DNA of 64,000 nt from NCBI GenBank assembly GCA_910589415.1, contig OU342634.1, forward strand, positions 24,983,144 to 25,047,143, read 5' to 3'. The position numbers and the translations under genes were made by a program. This document shows positions 22,983 to 34,560 of this stretch, one piece after another. Position 1 is the stretch's first letter. Each line of letters begins with the position of its first letter. The notes beneath the pieces are model-generated. The model was not told the DNA's origin. It searched no databases and saw only the letters and a list, made by a program, of their open reading frames with translations. The stretch is from Malachius bipustulatus (taxonomy: Eukaryota; Arthropoda; Insecta; Coleoptera; Melyridae).

Positions 22983-25569
22983 TGCAGTGGCGTAGCTTCA
23001 GATTTGGGGCCCCCCCGCCAAATATTTTTGACGGGCCCCCACTTAAAGTTTTCTTCATTGGTGGTTCGTGATTTCAAAAATTAAATTTTATTAGCATATT
23101 GTATATAATCAATAAGGTGGACCTCCGGGGGGTTTGGGGGGTATGGAGTATCCCCCAAGAGTAAAGGGGGGTCCGGGGGGGGGATCCTTTTTCAGGGAAA
23201 TTTCAGAATAAGTAATTCCATTTAGGAAAAAGTACTAATTTTTGACAAGCTTACTAATATATTAGCTTTTAGAATTTTTGTCTTTTAATTTATTAGGAGT
23301 TAGGTTCTTTGATGAAAGTATTCTTTTTTTTTAAAGATTTTTATAAAAAAAAGAAACGCACCAGGAGTCCTTTGTGGGGTGCCCTACAAAATAACTAATA
23401 CATCACAGTAAATAAACACCATACAGCACACCGAAAAAATTATCAAAATTTAAAAATAAAAAGCATATTATGCATAATAAATGCATTCATTAAAGAATAA
23501 CAATAACGTTTTTTCATTTATAATAGATAATTTATTCACAGGGAGACCTTCAAGTCTAAATTGCAAGTCTTGAAATTACCTTTTGTGTATTTCATTTTAC
23601 TTTTTCTGAATTTGAATTAATTTTTTCTGAAATAGAGGTATCTTTTTCTGAATTTGACATTGAAAAGGTATAGAATAGCTAGATACTATAATATTGCTAA
23701 AATAATTTTATTTAAAGCACAAAAGTAAGATTAATATCAAGTCATAATATGGATATAATAATTTGACACATGAATAAATATTTATAGTAAATACATACCT
23801 AAATAATTAATTAACTATTCACGATTCTTCACAAATAATTAAGTGTCTTTTTAAAAAAAAAAAAAAAACGCAACACAAAAGCGCACGAAGTAGCCACTTC
23901 ACTATATAGTTACTATGTAAATAACAAAAAATAAACTTTAAAATGTATAATAAAAATAATATAGAGAATAATTATTTAAAATGTATAAAAAAAAGCCGTT
24001 TGTAAACTGTAAACACAGACTGTACGTTCCGTACAGACGAAGATCAACTAAACTGGCAAAGTAGCAAATTCGGTTCATCGGCAGTTGTGAAACTTTAAGA
24101 AAAATATAACAAAGTAGCAATAAAATCAACAGATGTTGATATTTTTAAGATATTTACTGCCCTTTGTGATCCCATCATAAGAAATCTAGTCATGCCACAA
24201 TAGACTATTTGTGAATTTATTTATTTATTTCTTGAAAACTACTTCAAATATTTTTGCCACATTACTTATGTATAGTCTTAAATTAATTGTATTTAATAAG
24301 AATTTAAATTAAAATAAAAAAAATTTAAAAAAATTAACTAAATCTAATTAATAAAGTGTACCTTATTAGGTGAAAGCGCAAGAGGTTTTTTCTAAGTAGA
24401 AATTAATTCTTTGGAGCTCCGGGCTCCGGGCTCCGGGTAGTGTCCGAAAAGTGCTACAGAAAATCTGTTCCACTTTAGCGAGACATCAATACATACTTCA
24501 ATCATTGACAATTTCGAAAATGATTCAGAATAATAAGTATAATCAAAAAAAGTTATGATAAAAAAAGTGCAGAAAATGAGTTTGATTACAGTTCTCTGAG
24601 TAGCCCCAACCCCCGAACAATTCTATAGAAAAATTCTCTTCTACTTTCCAAGGACCGAATAGTTTCATATTAATATAATTAATAATTTTCAATAAATTGC
24701 GAAAATGATTGTCAATGATAATGTAATTGAGATAACTTTTTATTGTATCAATTAGTTTTTTTATAATAAATGCAATATTTTTACTTTTATGCAATAATAA
24801 TTTGCAATAGTATTTATGCAATTTTTTCAAGAGTTTAATTTTTTTACAAAAAATAATTACATCAGATATAGGTATTATATGAATTCCTGGGTGTTCGGAC
24901 TTTGTGAATGAACCACCTGTTTAAGTCTATTCTGTGACTTTACCATCATCTTTCAGTCTATAATAGCTATTTTTAATTTTATTACTTTGTTTTTTGTTTG
25001 CTATGCACCCTTGTCCTTAATCGGGAACAGGTTTAAATTTTATGATTGGTTTCGTATTATACTCTACATATTTGTGTTGTGGGCTTGTGGTGGTGAGGTG
25101 ACTGAAAGAAAGCGAAAGCACTGAAAGCACATATCACATTCCATTGCCGCTCTTAGTTAGCCCATGCTGGAGTAATAAAATGACACGGATGATTTCATAT
25201 ATAATCATTTTTTGTATTATATTATCCTATTATAATCATCCTGAGATTACAATAGGACCAGAACCAGAATAACTTTGCCTCTGGTTCTGAGAATTACTGT
25301 TGAAGATGGGTGGGTTGTATTAGAAATGTACTGTACTCGTCATTACTGGCATAATTTCAAGCTTTATTTATTATTTATTGTTGTTTCTCAATTCGTAATA
25401 TAATTATTAATGTCGTCAGTTGTCAGTTTAAATATGCTTAAGAGTAATACTTATTTGATTTTTTGATTTGGGGCTCTTTTGTGGGCCAAGCCGGGGTCCA
25501 GACAGGGCCCCCTTGACGTCGGGCCCCCCCGCGGCCGCGGGGTTTTGCGGTACTGTAGCTACGCCACTG
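22983..25569. mobile_element. Non-coding hAT-like DNA transposon, 8-bp target duplication
   Basis: CAGTGGCGTAGCT starts at 22985 and AGCTACGCCACTG ends at 25569, a 13-bp terminal inverted repeat. GTGGTATC lies on both sides (22975-22982 and 25570-25577), with two extra bases at the left end. Eight-bp duplications are typical of hAT elements. Subterminal parts are rich in GGGGCCCCC on both sides. The 2.6-kb interior is AT-rich and I recognise no transposase, so it is probably non-autonomous. The flanks belong to an older repeat whose uninterrupted relative lies at about 7020-7125. Confidence 0.75.
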
Positions 25570-25577
25570 GTGGTATC

Positions 25578-26080
25578 CTATCATGTAGTGAAATTTTTAC
25601 ACAGGGTTATGTAAATTATCAGATTTTTCATGACTGTATAAAAATTTCATACACAGCATAAGATACCGCATGAAAAGTTAAAATGGGGATATGTAAGCGA
25701 TTTTCCGACATCTTGAGCCGTTTTCAATATGAGCTGCTTTGAGAATTAAATATCGCGATATTGATTTGTTTATAACTCATAAACTATTCGTTACAAACTT
25801 TAACTTTCAAAAGCATTGTTGGTGAATTTTCTCCGGCAATCTGGAAATGTAATAATATACAGGGTGTCTAATTTAAAATAGCAAAGTTGTATGGCGTACA
25901 GCGATATATTATTAACAAAACAGTTATGGGACTTTTTTTCGAGACTCTGAGTCTCGAGACTCTGTATTTCTGTATAGTGTAGATTATTCTTCTAATAACG
26001 CGATGCGCATTAAAATGGTATTATTATGGAAAATGTATGCAGATAAAGTAAAATGATAATTTTAAGTTTGAATAAAATTT
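25578..26080. other. Interrupted older repeat and a lone TATACAGGGTGTC end
   Basis: 25578-25740 continues the repeat that the hAT-like element split: ATTATCAGATTTTTCAT is shared with 7103-7119. At about 25856 is TATACAGGGTGTCTAATTT, a left-type end without a visible partner. Confidence 0.45.
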
Positions 26081-28700
26081 AAAAATGTAACAATTAAATT
26101 TATAATAACTTGTGACAATAAAAATGTAATAAGAATAAGAAATTGAAAATGTCATAAGAAAATAATTGTTGAATTGTTGAAAAATCAGGTATGGTGTAGA
26201 AAGAAAAGTGAAAGAGATGTTTAGATAGAAACGTGAAAGAAATTATTCGATGGGAAATTTGAAATGGTCTGACAGAAACAAAGTTAAAAGGCGAAAAAAA
26301 TAATTGTAAGAGCAAAAAGAAGCATCAACAAGAGACGTAGAAAAGAGAATTTTATAAAAACCAGGGAATAAGATAAGCAACGAAAAGAAAAGATTTAAAT
26401 TAGAGAAGGTGAAAGAATCTTGGTCAGTACAAAATAGAAGGACACGTAAAATGATACTGGGAAAAGGAGTTCTTCAGGAAACTAGAAGCGGAAAAGGTGG
26501 TAGCTCTTATAGAAAAAGAGAAGAAAAAGATAAATTTTATTAAATAACTAAGAAGAGTTTTGTTAAATAATAAAGAAGATGTACTACCAGAGTTGAAAAG
26601 AAGACATAATAAGCAGAAATTGTATAGAAAATTAGAAGCTGTATAACGAGAGCTGGTGAGATAATAATTGAAGGGGAGTTGGGAGAAATTAGTTGGAGAA
26701 AGGTGGGAGGACGTTCGCTGGTCGAAGATAACACATAAAATGGTAAGTAGATAGTTATATTCAGAGCTTTGTAGGTTGGTTATTTTATTTTATTGTGAGT
26801 GACAGTTTGTATCAATGTCAAGTTAAAGAAGATAATATTTCAATGCAACTTTACATTTTTCTTATTTTGATGCAAACTTTTATTGCAAACTTTGATGCAA
26901 ATTTTGATGCAAACTTTTGATTAACATATAAATATTTATGGCTGAAAGAAAACAATAGTGCCTTATATAAAATGAGATATAGTTTTGTTTTTTTTATGGA
27001 AGAAATTCTTAAAAATAACATCAGTCAATAGAAACAAAATTTAAAGTAATGATAACAGTAATTGTAAGATGGGCCAATAATAAATTGGCGCCCAACGAGG
27101 GCCGGTTTCTTTTTAATCATTCACAAAAAAATCAGAAATTTTTAAATTATTTTTTTTGTTTATTACTAATAATTAGTTTGATATAAATTCAATTGTAGTT
27201 TTATTTATTTTCTTCATTGCTTGCTTGTTTTAGGTATTTAAAGAATAAAATTGAATTGAACCAGAAATAAGATAAAATGGAGAAAAAATATGATGGTTAA
27301 AAATATGAAGAAAAATAATTTGATAGGATCTTTCAAGCAGGATTACAACAAATAAAAACAAGAATAAATACAAGAGAGAGAGAGAGAGAGGGTATATGTC
27401 AGAAATAACGCAAATAATAATAAAACGTAAAATGAAAAATAAGTATGAATCAATGATATGTTAAAGAAGATGATGAAAGAAATTAAACAAGTAAGAGATG
27501 GACATATAGAAACAAAAAAGATAATGGAACAAAATAAAAATAAATTAAAAAAGAAATAAAAGATGTCATGTAGAAAGTTGAAGAATTTAAAAAAAGTTTT
27601 GTAAACATAATATTACCAAGAAATGGGAAAGAAATATAAATGAAATAGAAAATATTATTAAAGAAGATATTTAAGGGTAATTTAGTTTTCGGGATTAAGA
27701 TACTGAATAAAAGGGCTGCAATAAAAGAATGATTCAATAAAATATTGAAGAGTAAAGAAAAGGAATTATTTAGAAATTATTATGGGAAAGAAGAAAAGGT
27801 AATGAAAAATGAATTAAATAGCATATGCAAATGATTTATATGAGAAGAAAGATGATTACAATAAAATAAATATACATAGAAAATTATACGAAATTGTTAA
27901 AGTAAAACGAGAAAAATAAAATGAAAATAAAACAAGTAGTAATTAGAAATTATAGGGGACTATATGTATAGTTAGAAACAAGGCAGAATTATATCATAAT
28001 ATTTTGTGCATAAATTAATGGTCAAAGATATAAAATAATAAAAAAACAGGACATATTACCCAATTTATGAATTCAAACGACATATTGGTAATAAAATAAT
28101 TACATGGAGTAATAAACAAAAAGTAGAAGAAGTGAGACAAGAATAATCAAGAAAGATGAGTCAAATTAAAACAATAATTAGATGGAATAATAAACAATGG
28201 CTAGAAGAAATTACCATAGAAGCAAGAAAGATGTGTAAAATGAAAAGAATAAAATGTAATGATAATAAAAGATTACAAAAAGTGAGAATAAAAGATGTAA
28301 GGGAAGCAGCAAGATTCAGCGACGAGAGAATAAGAGAACCAGAGAGATGTTTTTGGAGAAGATATTTAAAAAAAAAAAGTATTAAAAATAAAGAATTGAT
28401 CGTAAAGGTGAAGCTCCGAGAGAAAGGTTTATGGAAGTTAGATAATTGTTTGTAAAGAAGAAAAGCAGCGAGAGACGGTGAGAGAGAGAATCAAAATACT
28501 TGGAAAAGGAATTTTTTAAGAAGCGGCCAGAGACGGAGGGAGAGATTCAGAGGACTAGAGAAAGGTTTAAAAAAGGCTATTGTGAGATTTGGCATTGTAA
28601 TTCGTTTTAAATTATGAGAGTATGAGGCTATTAACAATATTTGATAATCAAAGAGCTCAGATGTAGGTTTTGTTGTTTTTCAAATAAAAGTTTTGTTAAG
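26080..28700 (+). mobile_element. Purine-biased LTR-retroelement relic
   Basis: The plus strand is very rich in A and G for more than 2 kb. TGGCGCCCAACGAGGGCC at 27086-27103 is a Lys-tRNA-type primer binding site. An ATG frame with gag-like position follows at 27278 but has early stops; a 99-residue Lys/Arg-rich frame lies at 28156-28455. No RT motif is visible and I could not define LTRs. A (GA)n run lies near 27374-27391, and TTGATGCAAACTTTT recurs several times at 26868-26930. A related sequence lies inverted at 43.85-44.6 kb (shared GAAACTAGAAGCGGAA). Confidence 0.4.
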
Positions 28701-28830
28701 TTACAAGTTATTAAATTTTTCAAACGAAATTTCAAAAATTTTCAACTGAGCCCAACTGGGAATAAAAGTGCCCTCTGAAATAATAAATAGTTTTGTTTAT
28801 GATATAAAAATTTTAAAAACAAAATTTAGG

Positions 28831-29463
28831 TATACAGGGTGATCCCGAAATGGCGGACACGGTATACAGGGTGTTGTAGAGGATGTTCAGAAAGACTGTA
28901 AATTTAAAACAAAAATTGTTTCCTCGCCTTCGTTACCGAGATATAGGGTGTCCTTTTTCTAAACTTTAAATCAAAACGGCAGTCAAATTTAAATAACCTC
29001 CACTGGCAAAGCACATGATTTGACATAACTATTGCGATAGTGTTTGCTTTTTATTTTTTTTTATTATCGGAAACGGAATTACAGGCATTCAAAGTTTACC
29101 TATTCCCTGAGTTCAACAAAATTCGAGTTGTTCAAATTCGAGCTCAACAATGCAACTAAAATAGATTTTGAATAATATTATCGGAAATGTTTCCCCGCAA
29201 CGATTATTGTTTTGAACATTGTTGAACGTTCCATTTCATATGTTTCCATGGTAATATCTATCTGGGTATTATTGTAGACCTACACACTATTTTTTCTTTA
29301 AGAAGGGTAGTGCCAGTGTTGTGACTTTTTTTTTCCACAAAAGTGGTCATATCTTCTTAAGGGAGCCATACTGGAGAAAACAGTAAATAAAACTTAGAAT
29401 CCTTAATCTACAATGGATGCTGTGGTGCTGTCCGTGTCCGCCATTTCGGGATCACCCTGTATA
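28831..29463. mobile_element. Small TATACAGGGTG-ended element
   Basis: The left end TATACAGGGTGATCCCGAAA continues as TGGCGGACACGG and is matched at 29425-29463 by CCGTGTCCGCCATTTCGG and the complementary end. The TIR is about 31 bp. A second left-type end (TATACAGGGTGTTG) lies at 28863, suggesting an insertion or reused end. No ORF was found. Confidence 0.8.
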
Positions 29464-32400
29464 TAGTAATAAGAAGAAATATAGGCAAAGGGGAAGGGGA
29501 TACCATAACAGTATACATATAATAATTATATTTTAATGTTATTATAACATCCGGCTTCGTTTAATACTCGTACATTGAATAAAAAGTGTTGAAACTCCGA
29601 GGCTAGACCCTTCAGTTTGTAAAGGGTTGATAGTCTGGAGGCGAAGAATTTAGGCTTTAAACAAACACGAATCGCAGTTTTACACGCTTTTTATTGGATT
29701 ATAGAACTTGGTTTGGGTTTTATAAGCAAATTCGATCTCTCTCATAACATAATACTTGCACACTGTCGACGAGCGAGTTCTCTCTTTCGTAGTCTCCCGA
29801 TTTGCGATCCAGTAAAATTTAAATAATTATGATGATGTCCCGCATCTCCCATGACCTACGGAATGGGAGATGCGGGGAAGAAAATTTTGAACTTATTATA
29901 ATTCTCACGGAATAAAATAATTCAATCGAGAATGTAGAAAAACAAGATAATATGCCTGTAATCGCTGATAAACTTTTTTGACTTTCCATCATTATATCAG
30001 CAGAAATAATAAATCATCATAATGCTGGATCAAGGAATACCCGTTAAGAGATTTTAATTTCGTTTGAGGACTTTATCCAGATAAAGATAATTCTGACCGT
30101 GAGTGTCCAGAAGTAAACCAGAATCCAAGCAACAGGAATTGTATTAACCATCCCACTTCTGATATAAGCTCGATGTGATGATTTGACTTTTAGGAGCTAT
30201 TTGTTCGCATTGCGGAGAATGAGAAATCAGAATAAACCAGAGTCAACGAAATAGAGTTTTTTATCTACAAATCACTACTGAGGCTGTGATGCATTCGAGC
30301 TAATTCAGCTTTTGTCAGTCTCAGTCATGTGTTGTTGATCTAATGCTTACCAGTCACCAACGAATGCTGAGTGAGTGGGAAGGGGCAAAGCCTTCAGGCG
30401 GCAAGAATTTAAATCCGCGTCTGACTTTTATGACCGATCCAGAGGGAATTTCGTAACAATAAATTACTTTTCGTACGCGATGTGTGTATAATATGTACTT
30501 TTAAAGAACTCAAAGACGAGTAAGGGGTTCATCGACTGGTTTTAATGATAAAAAACATTATTACTCTTTTCGAAGATATATAAATCATTGTGACAGATAT
30601 TTTATAAGGTATCTCGGTGAAATTGAAGGCGAGAAAAGAAACCCATATAAAGGTCAGTGAGGCTATTCATTTCCACTTACGCTATCAAACCTTGCTTATG
30701 CATTATATGTATAGATGGTGCACGTATTCATATCCTCGATAGCGATGTTTTATTACAAAAAATACACTATTGAGGACGACATCACTTTACCAGAGTCATC
30801 AAATGTCCACCGATCCTGACCACCAGATCACGAAATAGCGGTTCTCCAAAATTCACCAAGTCGGTAATTTTCGATTATAAAAACGCTCCTGTAGCTATAT
30901 CTTTCAAGATTAGTGAACGAAATTTTGGATCCTTGTAAAACTTTGGAATGACGCCAGATTTCGTTGAAAAATTTTCCAAAAGTCGCGTTGCTTCTACAGG
31001 CTGTCCTTTCAAAATTCCAAATATCCTGTCCATGAGGCACGGTTTCTGGCCGCAATTTTCAATCTAGGGGACTGAAATTTTTGAATAAGATATCGACAAG
31101 GTTTGGTCTGGTACTGTATTTGCGTAAAATCGATCAAGCCGTTCCAAAATGGCGACTTTTTGAATTTTAGAAAAAGAACAATTTTTTGAACCCCTGCAAT
31201 AAAATTTGCACAGTGACTTTACAGTGATAGGAAAAGGGACAAAATTGTAAAATTTTTACATTTTTTTTTTGTTTTGTTAAATCTGAAAATCCATTCTAAG
31301 TCACGTTTTCAAACGAAATGAAATGAAATTTTCACAGTAAACCACTACGGTAATATCAACTGACTATCGAAAATTTCAGAAAGCCAATTTAAAAAGCGGT
31401 GAAAATATTCATGATTGAATCGCATAAAAAATACACTATTTCTGCGATTGACGCGCAAGGTTTTTTTATTATTAGAGCCGACTTGTCATGGTAGATTAAA
31501 AGTTCTTATCTGAAATCGTAAAGATAGTCTTTTGACAGAGAAAAAAAAACAAGAAAACGAGAGAACCGTAGAGAGGAAGTGCGCGCACTCTATAATAAGT
31601 CAGGCAAGGCTCTTTTTTATCAAAAGATATAATGACGCATTCCACGCCAAATCTAATTTTGAAACATTTTTAGATTTCTTTAATTTTTTGACATTTTTTA
31701 ATATCCCTCAAAAAAACCTTTCTGGTAAATTTTGAGATGTTTTTTAAATACTTATTCAAAAAAATGCATAGCTTCCATTATAATGGTCCAAATTAAAACT
31801 TCTTTGTTTTTAAATTTCTGTTTTTAGATGGTTTTACAGAAAAAAATACGAGTAGTGGCAATTAAACTTTCACCATTTTGATAATAATTTTTGACAATCA
31901 GGACGCGTTGTTCTACCCTGTAATGCTCCATTTTTACTAATTCGCATCTGTCAACTTTCGATCTGTCACCTCATAATCATGTGACATTATGACTGTCAAA
32001 CATGGCGCGCAATTCAAATCCTGCGCTCTTATTGAAACACCTTTTAAATTGCTTGACGTTAAAATTGCAACGTTTTTCCTATGGTATTGCGCAATTGAAA
32101 TATATGACGTTTTGGGTAATATTACTGCAACGATAATTAAAAATAATTCCGTTAATTAGCTTTATTAACAACAGCTACATCAAAAATAGTATCTCGTAAC
32201 ATTAGATTCATCTTCTTTTACTGTCTTAATTCACTCGACTACATTTGTCACTTCACTCTTTCTTTTCACTAAATACCTCTTTAGCACCAACTACGCTAGC
32301 GTTCCAAACTTCACTGTCCTGCGCCGCCGAGCATAGCCGTTTATAAGTATTGTTACGGGTCTCACACTTATTAAAATCAATATTAAAGTCTGCAAAAGCT

Positions 32401-33100
32401 TTTATTCTCCAACACCAATATAACTTATAGCAGTAAATCCTAAATTTAAATAATCAGCTGTTTCTCTTATTTCCACACAGATATCACACAACTAATACAC
32501 TACTTATCTATACTTCATCACTGAGTCACAATTCACTAAATACCACCACTGGCTACAACTGACTACTCTGTGTCTTCCTCACTCTGTGATTGGTATTGGT
32601 ATTGGTATTTTACTAAATGTGAGAGATGGTTTATGTGGTCCCAAACACTAAAGCTAGCGTGCTTATTGTATTTCTCATATTTAAATTTTCCTTGATTAGA
32701 AGAGCTTCACTCTGTGATACTTCAGCTTTCACATTCAAAAATCGTGCACAAAGTCTAACGATGTTTTTTTGCTTAGATATGGCATGAAAATTTTTCGCTT
32801 CTCTGGAATATCTTCTGTAATGATTTCTTGATACTGATGACTCCAGTTTTCTTGTGAATATTGGAGATATGAAGGCCTATGTCACCACAAGTGTGATGTC
32901 ATTATTTGATTCGGGTATAAACCTCTGAAGAAAATGTCTGCTGGATGATGCGTATACCAGAAACATGATGCCAATATGCTTCCTGAATTTCGTTAAATCC
33001 GTTTATCCAAAGATGTTTTACTATTATGGATAAATCTAATTACAAAGCGTATACACGGATTAAATTAGTAAACGATGAAACATCGTTAGACTTTATGATG
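29464..33100. other. AT-rich DNA, no gene recognised
   Basis: Short frames only. Notable sites: a 13-bp hairpin at 29839-29876; an antisense PBS-like word (TATCAGAAGTGGGAT read on minus) near 30154-30170; the sequence AAAAAATACACTATTGAGGA at 30757 that recurs at 41773; and three TTGGTA copies near 32587-32608. No promoter or ORF is supported. Confidence 0.4.
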
Positions 33101-33144
33101 TACCGGGTGTCCCAAGAATTCTATACGATGGGACACCCTGTATA
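33101..33144. repeat. Micro-palindrome made of two transposon ends
   Basis: TACCGGGTGTCCCA and TGGGACACCCTGTATA face each other with about 14 bases between them. It looks like a fold-back element reduced to its ends. Confidence 0.6.
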
Positions 33145-33839
33145 AGCCGTGTTGCACCGTTACTATTATTTACTCTTTACATATAAGTAGTTTATCCAGA
33201 TTAGATCTTAAATTTGAATAGCAAAACGTTATATGTTATATGTCATTTGTTTGAAGTGATTACGTAGGAGTTCGATTCGAAATAATGGTGACAGCAAAAA
33301 CAAGAAACATTTGCCTGTATTCAATTCAAAGGACATCTGATTTGAATATTCGAAAGGACTACGAGACTCTAAAGTTACCGAGCCGGAGAAATACTTAGAA
33401 GAGCAAACAACTAGCATTCCTTCGGGAGATTAGAACATTATGAGATCAGACATACTTTGCAGAAATGTCTAGCGTTGCCAAATTTAGCTAAGTTGCCGAA
33501 GTAATCTGTCCTTACTCGATAAATTGCCGTGATAAAAAATTTGAATACTTATCTACGACGAGCATCAAAGTTATGTAGACTTTAAAGTAGATACCTATAG
33601 ATTAAATAAGGTAGCTCCTGGCAGCCTCTGCTGTAAAGACTTTTCAATAATTGAACATGAATCAAAAATGCATAGCGTGATACGCGGTTTCCTCGACTAT
33701 TCACTTGACTCTTCAAGAAATATATCTACTTCAGAAAATATCAACTCAGGACTAGATTGAAACCAGACCTATAGACAAATCTCCTTATTGATTGTGACCA
33801 GGAATCAATTGAGAAAATTGACATAAACTAGGAAATTGT

Positions 33840-34027
33840 TATACACTGTGTCCAAGATAAGAATGAACAGCATGGGGATCTTGCAAACCGTGGGAGATGC
33901 AGGGTCGGTTAAATGGGGAAAAAGTTGGGCTACCAAAAGGACAATGCAATGGCAGAAAGAGATTTGTTTATATGATAAAAATTTGTTTTATCCCCGCTGT
34001 TCGTTCTTATCTTGGACACAGTGTATA
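33840..34027. mobile_element. 188-bp MITE with about 38-bp TIRs
   Basis: TATACACTGTGTCCAAGATA at 33840, continuing AGAATGAACAGC, is matched by the reverse complement ending at 34027. TA-type ends fit a Tc1/mariner derivative. The core has no coding capacity. Ends differ from the TATACAGGGTG group (CACTGTGTCC). Confidence 0.85.
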
Positions 34028-34560
34028 TTCCTATTGGTTGTGTGACCTTAACTTTCATGCTTGAACTCTGGTTAACCTTTAAGCGAAATGCTAAAAAAAA
34101 TCGATAATATTAAATTAAAAGAGACGAAAGGAGTGCAATAAAAAAGACATTCTCAGTAAGAAGCGGGAATACTTTAAAATTATACGAGTGCAGGTAAGTA
34201 TAATCAAATTAATTATATCACCAAGAAACCTGGACATTCCAAGAATTTTATTCGCTGAAAGAATCCATTAAGAGAATCAGAAAATCTGAATTTTTTAGAA
34301 GACAAAGGAATCAGAGATCCAGAAACATTTTTTATGATCATGCGACGACTTCTTCGAGGAAGTCATGCGTAGTAAATTAATTAAAGAATTCACTTTTTAA
34401 AAAATTTATCATCAAACGGTCCATTATTGAAACTACTTAAGTATGACATTCTGAAATAAATCTAACTAGACTGACTCCTGTTAGCATTTCATACTAAACC
34501 CCACTGTTCACTCTCTTTTATAAGCTTACCTTCTGGGCTTACTACCATAATATCCCAAAC

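Noticed and set aside
23140..23190. G-rich runs as a G-quadruplex regulatory site
   Set aside because: They belong to subterminal GC-rich parts of the hAT-like element; a specific role is not supported.
27370..27391. (GA)n run as a possible regulatory GAGA site
   Set aside because: It lies within purine-biased repeat DNA and is a simple microsatellite; nothing indicates regulation.
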